Assembly: GCF_002105155.1 (NCBI RefSeq)
Contig: NW_019029013.1
Coordinates: 124,001 to 188,000, forward strand
Source of the DNA: Lobosporangium transversale
Taxonomy: Eukaryota; Mortierellomycota; Mortierellomycetes; Mortierellales; Mortierellaceae
Direction of reading: 5' to 3'
DNA: 64,000 nt
Below the pieces are notes generated by a model. That model searched no databases. It saw only the letters and a program-made list of their open reading frames with translations, and had not been told where the DNA came from. Made by a program: the position numbers and the translations under genes. This document shows positions 38,769 to 49,246 of this stretch, piece by piece; within the stretch, counting starts at the first letter, position 1, and every line of letters begins with the position of its first letter.

Positions 38769-39368
38769 AGTGGGAGGGGAGGGGAGGGCGAGCTTGATTG
38801 TAGTTGGTGGGGTGTTTTGAGAAGAAGTAAAATGGAGAGGATAATAGAAAAGAAAAGAAAGAAAGAAAAGAAAGAAAAGAAAGAGAGTTGAATGAGTAAA
38901 CTTGTCCTAACGCATATTTTAAAGGCGCTTACAATTTTATCCGGTTCGATCATACCCTGTCCAGAAGGAATCAAAATCATTGGCATGCGAACAGTGCGCA
39001 GGATTTGTTTGGTTAATCGCGATCCTTTGGTCATGTGATTATACCCGCTTATCATATTGGGGATTAGAATGCGTCAGGTTATTTGAACTGACGGATGCCT
39101 AACATTTTGTCTGTCTCTCCCTATCCAGGAACGGAACGGCAAATAAAAAATACTCCTTTACAGTTATTAAGGGTGCTTCACATGCCACACATTCAACACA
39201 CACGACCGTTGTGGGGATTTTTTTTCTTTTCTTGTCTTTTTTAGACTTTTTGCTTTGCTTCGCCCTTGTCATCTCTTTCATTCCTTGCCAAGCAAACCAA
39301 ACCTTCCTCTCTTAATACTTCCCTTAGTACTAGCAAATAAAAAGAAGAAAAGAAATAAATAGTTCATC
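38769..39368. promoter_or_regulatory. Divergent intergenic region, LACS / SFT2
   Basis: Six hundred bases between two divergently transcribed genes. On the LACS side a purine tract (GGGAGGGGAGGGG, then AAGAAAG repeats, about 38770-38888) gives a C/T-rich leader. On the SFT2 side an A-rich stretch (AAATAAAAAGAAGAAAAG) directly precedes the ATG. No obvious TATA box is seen. Confidence 0.4.
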
Positions 39369-41017
39369 ATGGCCATCTGGGGAATGTCATCACTGCCGAA
39401 CAATGAGGATGTAAGAAGCATTTTCAAGATTGCATACAACTAATCCTCATTCTTATCTTGTTACCACCGTAGTAGAATGTTTTGATACAACCTTCGATCA
39501 GATAGACAGCAACAACAATGATAACGACAAAAACAACTACCAAAAAAAAAAAAAAAAAAAAAAAAAAATAACAGAGTATGACAATTAACATACGCCTTAT
39601 TTTTTTATTTTGTTTTACTTTTATTTTTTTTTATATTATATTGTTGGTTGGTGCGTGGATCACATTGTAGGTTATGGACGATACGAATCCCATTAGCTGC
39701 TTCAATCTCAACAGGACTCAACGTCTCTATGGCTTCGGGATCTGGTAAGATATTTATTTACCCATCTCTGAAAGACGGAAAAAAAAAAAATAAAAAATAA
39801 AAAAAACCCCCACAAGTATATATTTCAAGGAACCTTCTTTTCAAGTCAGACAGTGACACAGTTACACAGTAACACAGCCCAGTTCTAGCCTCCATATTCG
39901 ACATGAATGAAAAACGATATTCCTCAGAAGCAACAGGAGCAAGCAGTAACATGTTCATGGAGCTCAGGATTTCAAATTCTTTTCTCAAACTATGTTGGGT
40001 TTAATAATCCCAGGAGACGTATCGACAATTTTAGAATTCCATCAGGACAATTCTTTTTTTTTTTTTTTTTTTCGGTTCTTTACTAACATTGATGACTTTA
40101 TATATGGCATACCTGCTCTTAAAATAGTTTCGTGGCTGGATTCTTAATCTCGATTCTGGTATTGTGATTCGCACCCTTTTTTTTTTTCTTCTCTTTTAAT
40201 CGTTAGATCAACACAACAAATATGGATGGACGCAGACTGAGAAAAATAAAGAGCATGGAATAAAGAAAAAGGAAGGGCTGACAAATATTATCATATCATT
40301 ATTGCTCTCTCTGAATAGTCTACTTTGTCACTCGGTACTGGGCAGCTCGCTTTATTTGCAGTGTTCTTCACTCTTGGCAACATTGTGTCGTTGTTGAGGT
40401 AAAAAAAAAAAAAAAGAGGCTCGAATGGCAATATCAAACAGCATACGATGACTCAAAATTACAATGGCAATGATTTAACAGTTCATTGAGATGCGATCCT
40501 TTATTTTTTTTTAAAAAAAAAAATAAAAAAAAAAAAATTAGCACCACTTTCTTAATTGGACCTTCCAAGCAGTTCAAGACTATGTTTGCCCCAGGTAGGA
40601 AAAAATTAAAGCAAATCTGGAAATTAAGTAACAGCTATTGATATCCAGCTAACGCAATTCTTTTTTTTTTCTTTTTTTTTTTCTTACTGTTCCTTTGACA
40701 ATGTAGTTCGTATGGTTGCTTCCATTGTTTTCCTATCTCTAATCGTAATCACTCTCATTGTCGCATTCACAGTATGTTTAATGATTACCTTGTTATCTTT
40801 ATGATATGAGATTAATTCTACTTTAGTTTATCAGCTATTGACATCTAACATTTTTGGACTTTTTTTAAAAAATCTGTACTTTTAGCTTAAAGCAGCACTC
40901 CTTTGCTTGATTTTGTGCATTGTCCAGTTCTTGGCGCTGTTCTGGTACAGTGCCTCATATATCCCATACGGCCGTGCAGCCATTAGGAAGGTCGCTGGAG
41001 GATGCATTGATGTGTGA
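39369..41017 (+). CDS. SFT2: SFT2-family Golgi transport membrane protein
   Basis: Small tetraspanning protein of endosome-to-Golgi vesicle fusion (yeast Sft2, human SFT2D1). Seven short exons, 39369-39410, 39671-39744, 40128-40158, 40319-40398, 40542-40594, 40707-40771 and 40886-41017, join to 158 residues, matching the 159 of human SFT2D1. Family signatures: CFNLNRTQRLYGFGIC before the first helix, LFAVFFTLGNIVSL, STTFLIGPSKQFKTMFAP, and CIVQFLALFWYSASYIPYGR at the fourth helix. Exon 3 is only 31 nt and carries the first transmembrane segment (FVAGFLISIL). More than 70 per cent of the gene is intron. The acceptor of exon 5 follows a long A-rich stretch instead of a pyrimidine tract. A transposon-like element begins 40 bp past the stop codon. 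Confidence 0.9.
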
Positions 41018-41048
41018 GCTTTCAGTTCAAAAAATGTGAATAAAAGTA

Positions 41049-41799
41049 TAAATATTTGAATTAATCTATTTGACAACCCGGGTTGTCACTCTTATTTGAC
41101 AACCCCCCCCTTAATTATTTTTCTCAATTTTTTTTCTTTGCGTGACAACCCGGGGTTGCCAAATAGTAAAATATCTAATTTGACAACCCCAAGCTCACTA
41201 TTATTTGACAACCCTTTTTTATTGGCAAGATTATTATGTGAAAATCGTTTCTATTGCTATCCCTCAGCAACATGAAATCCCTCCAGCAATCTAAAAGCTT
41301 CCATCAAATAACAAACTTTTTTTTTTTGGTTACGAGGTGTTGTTTTTTTATTACAACTGATTTCTAAAACAAGGGTTTGCTTTTATAGAAAATGTGCCTA
41401 TACGGGTAACATGCACTAAGGGGTTTTTGGATATATAAGCATGCATAAATTCGGAGTGGTTATGCGACGCTTGATGGCGCATGCGTAAGACGCGGAAAGG
41501 AAAAAAAAGAGAGACAGAAGAAGCTATAACCACAGTCATGATAATGGAGTGTTGCCACCATTTTAGAAATCCAGCTGAGAAAGGCCCTCCAAAAGTGCAA
41601 GATGGTGAAGACTTGTCATGTGACAGGTTGAAAAAGACAATTTTTCTTCTTTTCTTGACAACCCGGGTTGTCAAATAACAAAAAAGTGAAAATTGAAGAC
41701 CTGGGTTGCCAAATAAGCCGGTGTGACTGCTAAATTAGGGGGGGGTTGTCAAATAAGAGTGACAACCCGGGTTGTCAAATAGATTCACCCTAAATATTT
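41049..41799. mobile_element. Mutator-like non-autonomous TIR element with 9-bp TSD
   Basis: A 733-bp element (41058-41790) is flanked by identical 9-bp direct repeats TAAATATTT (41049-41057 and 41791-41799). Its ends are near-perfect terminal inverted repeats of about 55 bp, containing TGACAACCCGGGTTGTCA followed by CTCTTATTTGACAACC and eight C residues. The outermost left bases are diverged. Subterminal copies of TTGACAACCC occur in both orientations (about nine in all), including a perfect 20-bp palindrome near 41655. There is no transposase, so it depends on a source elsewhere. A 9-bp duplication with long inverted repeats is the hallmark of Mutator-like elements; that class call is inference. 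It lies between SFT2 and HIS1. Confidence 0.85.
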
Positions 41800-41898
41800 A
41801 TTTAAGTTAGACTACGTGACTTGCACGTATACAAGTCCCATTGATAGATATGTACTGTACGTGCACCTGAGATGGTCGTTAATTGGCTTGATCTATTG

Positions 41899-41905
41899 TG
41901 AGTCA
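41899..41905. promoter_or_regulatory. Gcn4/CPC1-type site TGAGTCA upstream of HIS1
   Basis: A perfect TGAGTCA, the bZIP site of general amino-acid control in fungi, lies 247 bp upstream of the HIS1 start codon. HIS1 is a classic Gcn4 target in yeast, so the site is plausible; activity is not shown. Confidence 0.5.
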
Positions 41906-42151
41906 AAGAATAAGAGAAAATGGTGGCGTCAACTGTACGGCATTACGACAGACATATCAGGCACAGTTGTTGATCTATGCGGTCATCGTTTGGGAGCTTT
42001 TACTGGGGCGGAGATTTTCTTTTTTTCACACACACACTCTTTTCACTTCATTTGATTTCTTTATTCATTCATTCATTCCTTGAAATTCCTTACAGATCAC
42101 TTAAATCTTGTTCCCTTACTTTCGTCATTTGTTTTTGTCTTTCAAATTACT

Positions 42152-42932
42152 ATGGAACTCATCAAAGATCTCCCCGACCGTTTGCTCTTTGCAGTCCCCA
42201 AGAAGGGCCGTCTTCATGCTTCATGTCTCTCTTTGCTCGAAGGCGCTGATATTCAGTTCCACCGCAAGAACCGTCTCGACATTGCATTGGTGAAGAACTT
42301 GCCGATCGCATTGGTCTTTTTGCCTGCTGGTGACATTGCCAAGTTTGTGGGTGAAGGAGACGTGGATTTAGGTATCACAGGTCAGGATATGGTGGCAGAA
42401 GCCGGTGCACAGGACAAAGTCACTGAGATTATGGAATTGGGCTTTGGTAAATGTCGATTGTGTGTTCAAGTCCCGATGAAGAATGGAGCAGCCAATGTTC
42501 AGGAACTGGTCGGCAAGAGGATCGCTACTTCATTTGAAGGCATTGCAGGCAACTTCTTCAAGGAGATCGATGCTAAGGTCGCTGATGCTAATGGAACCAA
42601 GGGAACAGCGGAGCAAAAGAAGACAGAGCTGGTCTTTGTCAGCGGAAGTGTCGAAGCTGCCTGTGCTCTTGGACTCGCTGACGGTATTGGTAAGCCATTT
42701 GTCTCTTCCTTGAGATTCCACATAAAAAAAAGTAAAAGGATTATGAGTTTGACCTTGGATAAGCTGAGACTGGAGGGTGATGGCGGCACACAATGTGAAA
42801 ATGATGAATGATGAAATTCAGGAACAAAATATACTGGATGTGGGGAAGAGGAAGGTCGTACAAAGAATTTTTTATACAGCAACATGATTTTCCGATTGTT
42901 TTTTCTTATCAAATCTAATTTGCATACGCCTA

Positions 42933-42970
<38 letters not shown>

Positions 42971-43358
42971 AGTCGATCTTGTCGAGTCTGGAGAAACTAT
43001 GCAGGCTGCGGGACTTCACGACATCGAGACGATTTTGTCCTCACAAGCAGTATTAATCGCCTCCAGAAAACCCAAACACCCTGATCTGGTGCAGACAATT
43101 GCTGGACGGATAAAGGGAGTCATTGCAGCACAAAAGTATGTCTACATCAATTACAATATCGAACGCAAGCACCTCAAGGAGGCTTCTTTGATTACCCCTG
43201 GTCGTCAGGCCCCTACGGTCTCACCTCTCGAGAACCCAGACTGGGTGGCAGTCAGTTCCATGGTCCTCAAGAACAACGTTGCACAGTCTATGGATGATTT
43301 AGAGGCCATTGGCGCCCGTGATATTCTCTTGTTCGCTATCCAGAACTGCCGTGTTTAA
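42152..43358 (+). CDS. HIS1: ATP phosphoribosyltransferase, histidine step 1
   Basis: Condenses ATP and PRPP to phosphoribosyl-ATP, the first and feedback-controlled step of histidine synthesis. Two exons, 42152-42689 and 42973-43358, give 307 residues (yeast His1 has 297). The start is the ATG reading MELIKDLPDRLLFAVPKKGR. Seen motifs: VPKKGRLHASCLSLLEGADI, DVDLGITGQDMVAEAG, the PRPP-binding-region segment ELVFVSGSVEAACALGLADG, and after the intron GIVDLVESGETMQAAG. The C-terminal ACT-like regulatory domain (about 225-307, with VYINYNIERKHLKEASLITP) marks the long, histidine-inhibited hexameric form. The single intron ends in a T run fused to an A run of more than 20 nt, then TAG. A bZIP site lies upstream. 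Confidence 0.95.
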
Positions 43359-43871
43359 CATTATACGAATAAATAATAATTTGATATTGATTATTTTGAT
43401 AGTATAAAGCGAGATCGTTTTATATCGCGTCATGTCACACCATGACCTTACTTCTGCGTGGTTTCGCATCTTGTGGCAAAGGAGCTATTTTCATATTATT
43501 TTAGCGAAGTGGGCAGTGATGCAACCAAATATTCGAAAGACTTTACACTAGAGGCAATGGTTGGGCTCTTCCGCACGCGCGCGACTTCCATACTGAACAC
43601 CTTTACAGAATCTTTCCAACTTGAATAGGTTTTTGTAAGAAACAGGGTATAGTTTACTTTACGTTTGTATAAGGATAACAGAGTATAAATGAATATTACA
43701 TGTATCTTATTTTTTATACTACATATTTAAATATATTTTAAATGGTATATTCATGAGCGTATCAGCCTTTGATAGACCAGAAGAGACGGGTCGAATGTCC
43801 AGCATCCCACCCATTATAATGCTGATTATATAATTAGAACGACCGAGCCTTTTTTTGTGTATGCGTGTGTT
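43359..43871. other. Intergenic DNA between convergent HIS1 and protease
   Basis: About 510 bp with AATAAATAA just past the HIS1 stop (likely poly(A) signal) and an AT-rich block at 43690-43745 that would serve the minus-strand protease gene. No coding sequence. Confidence 0.55.
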
Positions 43872-45366
43872 TTAGTCATACTTCAAGGGTGCGATGCCGA
43901 TACGAGCTTCACCTTGGTCAAAGACACAGTAATTGTTCTTAATGAAAACATCACCCAAGATCCAAAGGCCTTCCTGACCACCTTGAATGCCTGAGAAACA
44001 GTTTCCAGACCCATCTCCAACATCCTCAAATGCCAGATCTGCAATTGGTACATTGAATGCAGTTCCACTCATTGTAAACGTGATGTTGTCCTCAGTGTTT
44101 GAGCTCAAGGAGCAGGGAACTGTCCATCCGTTCTTGGGATCTTTCAGTGCACCTTCGATCTTGCTGTGGATGGCATTCGCAGCTTTATCGCTCACGATGA
44201 TCAATGTCGTACCGGTGTCCACAATACCCTCAGAGGACTGTTGGATAGAATCGTCATTGAACCCAGCATCCTCAACCTTGATTTGCCAGTAGCCTTTCTT
44301 GGTGATGGGGACATAGGTCAACTCGCCCAAGAATTTAGACTCATCAATATCACCAAAGAGATACTCACCCCCAACCCCGCCGTTTCGGCGGACTGAGGGC
44401 AAAAAGACGGAGATAACGGGTTTCTCTAATAGGCCAGCTTCAATTGCATTGTCCAAGAAGGTCTTGACGCCAGGTACGGTTTCAATGGTATTGAAACCAA
44501 GGCCAAAGAGACCATCCGAAATCGAGGAAGAGAAATGGGATGACTGTTTTTGAGCAAGACCAATTGTCTGGTAAACAGAAATGCCTCCGACAGTGACGAT
44601 GTCATTGCCCAAGATACCAGAGGCACTAGACTGATCACCATAGGTGATCTTCCAACGACGGCCATCTTCTTGGAACGTCGAAGAGAGAGAAGGATCATAT
44701 TGAGCATGTTGCTTGCAGGCGGCAGATGTGCAGTTCACAGCGGGAAACCAGATATCGGAAGAGCCCTGTTTTTAAAAAGTGAGCATGTGTGTGTATGTAG
44801 GGGTGATAAACAAAATAAAATTTGTGTGTCAGTGTCAGTTCAGAGACAGGGCCCATGCGAGGTCAAAGCGTGCAGCAACATAAAAATTTTCCGAATCAAC
44901 AAAAAGAAAAAACTTACAGTATCAAAATCCTATGAGGGACAAGAGAGAAAAAAAAAGGCCAAATATGATCAGCGCACTGTTTACTGGGGAGAACAACTCA
45001 CTTTCATCCTTACTATTGCATGCATCATCTGTCAGATCTATTAATATTTCTTACCAGCTTGACTTCCTGTGGAGGCGTACCGACGGAGACAACTCCATAA
45101 TACTCCAAATCGTTTTCGACATTAGTCACATCAACACGGCCGGACGAAGCCAAGACCTTCACGACACCTGGGAAGCGACTGTTGAGTTTGGCCAATTGTG
45201 CTGGAACATTGTGCTTGAAACGAGGGTTGCGGGTCAAAGCAACGGAATGACTCTTGTACGACCCCGCTGGCGGACCAAATAGGCTATGCGGCCTTCGATC
45301 AATGGGTGCTGCATTTGTAAGGGACAAGACAGCGACTGCCAATGAAATAATTGAGGCGATCTTCAT
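43872..45366 (-). CDS. Secreted pepsin-type aspartic protease
   Basis: A1-family endopeptidase, acid-active in relatives such as mucorpepsin and rhizopuspepsin. Exons 45366-45055, 44929-44918 and 44765-43872 join to 405 residues. MKIASIISLAVAVLSLTNA is a clear signal peptide, followed by a propeptide (RRPHSLFGPP...) and mature start near YYGVVSVGTPPQE. The catalytic pair is DTGSS (Asp about 107) and DTGTT (Asp about 291); the flap Tyr is in ITYGDQSS. A Cys pair early in exon 3 (NCTSAACKQH) and another late (CSLSS, GNCF) can form the usual disulphides. Exon 2 is only 12 nt and encodes Asp-Phe-Asp-Thr, so the first catalytic Asp sits in a micro-exon with canonical AG/GT flanks. The C-terminus (LGDVFIKNNYCVFDQGEARIG) is standard, with no GPI signal. 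Confidence 0.95.
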
Positions 45367-45511
45367 GATGGGTTATGGAAATAGAAGGGAGAAAATGAAA
45401 AGAAAAGAAAGCTAGAAAGAATGCAGGTGACAGAGAATGTGAGCAAGCGTCGTTGGATGTGAATGCAAGAAGATGTAGAAAAAAAAATAATAAAGGGTGG
45501 GGTTTTCTCCA

Positions 45512-45519
45512 CTTTTATA
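45512..45519 (-). promoter_or_regulatory. TATA box of the aspartic protease gene
   Basis: On the minus strand this reads TATAAAAG, about 146 bp upstream of the start codon, a usual spacing for a highly expressed fungal secreted enzyme. Confidence 0.5.
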
Positions 45520-46560
45520 GATAATAATGGAATGGACGTTTAGAAAAAAGTAAAAGGATAAAAAGCTCTTGTTTAAGGTTTATTTATTTTCCTGTCTGTT
45601 TCGTACCTGAATAGATGGATGCAGATACATGTGCGCAAGGGACCTCCACTAAGACATTTAAATGTCTTGGAATGATGTCTCTGTCCTCCATGTTTCCTCC
45701 CGCCCCTTTGCTCTTACACATGTTGGTTTTTTAGCCTATGCCTGACACAACTTGTTTGCCTTGCTCTTTTCTTTTTAACTTTGGGGGTGGGTGGGAAGCT
45801 AAAGTCTATTTGACTATGGTAGATCCTTATGTCCCTGTGTAATGGACCGCGTGCATGGCACGGACTCAAGTGGTGGCACAGGCACAAGTAATGAGTGATG
45901 TGTATCCCAATTCCCGTCATCTCACATTTTCCGCAACACTGGAAGATCAAGTGTCTAACAATCTACATTATCCTTCTCCTTTTCCTTTTTATCTTTTTAA
46001 CTTTTTCATGAGCAGGATCTTGATCAATACGAGTCGCAGTTACCCAAAGTTTTCTTTGTTAATCAAATCTTGGTCAATGTGCTTTGTTAAAAATATATTG
46101 TGCAATTAGATTGCCCATCGGCTCAAAAGAACAACAAAGCATCTTTGTATTGTATCATTATATTTTTCATCAATCTATCATCCATAGGTAGAAAGTGTAT
46201 ACATAAAATAGAGCAGCACTTACCTTCGATTGCTCCTTTTTTTGTCTTTATCGAACTATTGCCTCTTGGAATCAGCTCACCAATCCATCCTCTAATGTTG
46301 TCCAGGTGTGTCTTGCTCAGAAAAAGGATATCTTAGGCCTTCTTTTTCCATTTCCTCTCTCGCCATCAACTGTCATCGATATTAACCCTGTCTTTGCATT
46401 ATTCCATTATGACCATACCCTTTCCTTTCATTACTATCTCATCAATCCCGTTTCCATTCATTCATCATTTAAACGCTCTGCCAAGTCTTTGACTCGTCTC
46501 TGGTCATTAACGTGGAGCGAAAGTTGGTGTAAGGATACGTTTATGTTTTGGGTATATTTC

Positions 46561-46591
<31 letters not shown>

Positions 46592-47180
46592 AGTGAGCCC
46601 TACAACGCCCCTTTCTCTCTCTTACCTCTTTAGCGAGGGAACGACAGAAATGGGGGGGAGGGGATGGAAAAAGAGGGCTGTCCAACAGGCCGTCCACCAG
46701 GAGTGCTTGCGGTGGATGCTGAAGTTCTCATGCTGGTCCCTTTGAATGTCATGGGAAGGCAGCCACGGTACGAGCTATTTCTCTATCAATGAAAAAACCC
46801 ACCCACAGTATATTTTATCATTACTATTATAAAAGAGAGAGAAGCTGCAGAAGCATCGCGAGTCAAGCGCATTTTGCTATTCAAAACAGTGGAGAAAGGT
46901 TACACACAGAGACCAGGGGCGCAAGAGGAAGATTTTAATGCAGGAGAAATAGGAACCGATGCTGTTACAAGTCTATCTGTTATTGAAAATTTCCGAAAAA
47001 ATATATAAAGAAATATGTTATCGAAGGCCATTTATTCATTTTGTTAGATTTTATTACTGTTATTATTATTATCGCTATTTCTGCGTCCAAAGTATCATTT
47101 TATATGTAACTCGAGAGAGTTAAGGCGAATATCTTTTTTTTTTTTTTTTTTTTTTTTTTTGGTATTTCCAATCATTTGGC
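45520..47180. other. Intergenic DNA, protease to BtuF-like gene
   Basis: About 1.7 kb. The left part is promoter DNA of the protease. Open frames on the plus strand (45855-46110, 46306-46593) have no motifs and no splice-supported partners. A 27-nt A run lies at 46561-46587 and a 29-nt T run at 47132-47160, just past the stop codon of the next gene. No gene is supported. Confidence 0.5.
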
Positions 47181-48496
47181 TCATTTGATTCTCTCCCAGG
47201 GAAATCCACTTGGCTCAAACTCTGGGCGATCATGCAGTAGTGATACCAACCACTCTGTACACTCGACCAGACGAGGGCCACTACGGTTGAACATTTGATT
47301 TCCATCGACCAACGCGACCGTCGTTGCTTTATCGTGCAAGGTTCTGAACCAATCTTTAGTCATCAGCAGATCATACTCCTTACGTGTTGCTGTCAAATCC
47401 AATCCACAAGGACAAATAATAATGACTTCAGGATCTGTGGCAATCACGTCAGACTCAGGAACGCGCTTTCTAAAGAAAGAAGGAAAGAAAAAACAATGAC
47501 AAATGTTAGCAAGTACAAATGTTACAAAAGATAATATTGTTAATGGATGAACTTACGAGTGCGAACCAGGTGGATTGATAGGATGAACACCCCCAGCCAT
47601 TTCGATCATTTCAGGTGTCCAATGACCCGCAGGATATATAGGATCGGTCCATTCAAAAAACATGACTCTTTTAGATTTGTACTCTGGATTGTCCTTCTTG
47701 GCCTGAGCTCCTATATCGATACATCGTTGGATCCTTCGTTCTAATTCTGCACGGGCTTTAGCAGCGCCTTCGGCATGGCCAATTGCATTTCCCACAGTAG
47801 TGACACTTTCCATGACCTCGGCGACTGAGGTAGGATTTAAGGTCACGATTTCGGGGCGAGGGTTCATATTACTAGCCACACGTTGCACACTCACAAGGTC
47901 AATTGAACAAACGGTGCAGAGGTCCTGATATAATGGAAAGAGAGATACATTTGAAACTAGAAAAACAAATATCTTCATGGCAATGGTCTTTTTTTTTTTT
48001 TTTTTTTTTTTTTTTGCGGGCGCTTACCTGTGTGACAATGATGGTAGGCTGGAGGGCCTTTAATTGATCGACATCTAGATGATAAAGACTATTGCCCTGA
48101 GAGAGAGCCTCTGAGACTTGACGATCGACGTCAGCAGAGCTCGTGAAGTTTGTTTTGGCACGCGTCAACATTGGCAGATGCTGGATCGTGGAAGGAAAGT
48201 CATCTGGTATCAGGGCGAAAAAAATCAGCGAAAAATAATGAAGTTTCCTTTAACAGGAGCTAGATGAGCAAAGTGTAATACCTTCATGACTCCTGGCTAC
48301 CATCTCGGATTCGCCACCGACTAAACAAATCTATAATGTGTATCAAAAGATAAAAAAAATGAACTAGCATGTTTTTGTCGAAGGCCTACATGATACATTC
48401 AGTAAGCCAATAAATGTAGCCACAGAGACAGGTACATATTTCCCCCTGACATACAATTTCTGCTGCGGAAGGCAAGAGACTAACGATGCGAGCCAT
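47181..48496 (-). CDS. BtuF/TroA-fold cobalamin-binding-like protein
   Basis: Fold best known from bacterial vitamin-B12 and iron-siderophore carriers. Five exons, 48496-48455, 48330-48282, 48203-48028, 47924-47557 and 47469-47181, give 307 residues. The N-terminus MARIVSLLPSAAEI and the blocks LVGGESEMVARSHEDDFP, LPMLTRAKTNFTSSADVDRQ, SLYHLDVDQLKALQPTIIVTQ, QDLCTVCSIDLVSVQ, FFEWTDPIYPAGHWTPEMIE, and CPCGLDLTATRKEYD with VDGNQMFNRSGPRLVE match, in order, the cobalamin-binding periplasmic protein family found across bacteria and some eukaryotes. It has no signal peptide, so it should be cytosolic, and its ligand is unknown. No transporter gene is adjacent. Introns show it is a settled nuclear gene. 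Transfer from bacteria is possible but untested. Confidence 0.85.
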
Positions 48497-48680
48497 CCTG
48501 TTTCTTTGCCAAATTGCTTTAATGACAAGGTGGATGTGCTTTATTTTTACAATCCAAGTCCTTCTTGCTCCAGGTGCATGGAATCAATTCTCTCAGCCAC
48601 ACATGACTTTAATAAGCTTTGTGGACGTCCCAGTTTCCTGCTTCAAGTTTTTTTTTTTTTTCTCACAATTACTAAACGTA
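48497..48680. promoter_or_regulatory. Short divergent promoter region (184 bp)
   Basis: The start codons of the BtuF-like gene (-) and the proposed start of CENP-I (+) are only 184 bp apart, so the promoters must overlap if the CENP-I start is right. A T tract lies at 48649-48662. No TATA box is seen. Confidence 0.4.
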
Positions 48681-49005
48681 ATGGAAGATGACCGAGGTAT
48701 AGACATTACAATAAAGACACAGGAACAATGGAGCTATGAGTTTACAAGGATGCTGCATGAAGAGTGCTAACAGGGCAGCAAATAAATAAAAAAACCTGTT
48801 TTGCATTGACAAAATCATGCTGCATTGTCTTTTTAGACGAACCACAAAGAGATACTTGAGAACTTTCACGTGGAAGAACTCACGTTAGAGGAAGCGGACG
48901 AAACCATTGTCAATAGTCTTGAGAGAATTGAGCGAAGTATGGAATCTCCTCTGGAAGAAGAAAAAGAGAAAAGTTCCTGATAGAAGAAAAGCATAATGTG
49001 TTTTA

Positions 49006-49040
<35 letters not shown>

Positions 49041-49214
49041 ATATGATTCTGTTCTGGAATAATATATCTTTTTTCTTTTTTAGATGGTGGTGTACGAGGC
49101 GGAAAACCCACAGTACTTCGAACATTGAATACACTCAGTTCTATTGCCCATAGTTTTGGATTATCGCCAGAACAACTTTCACAGCTGCTAGACATCATCC
49201 TGATTGGCAAAATC

Positions 49215-49246
<32 letters not shown>

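Noticed and set aside
48486-48770. 94-codon plus-strand frame over the divergent promoter as the first exon of CENP-I
   Set aside because: It overlaps the start of the BtuF-like gene on the other strand and cannot be spliced in frame to the ENFHVEELTLEEADE exon. A start at 48681 with a donor at 48697 closes the frame.
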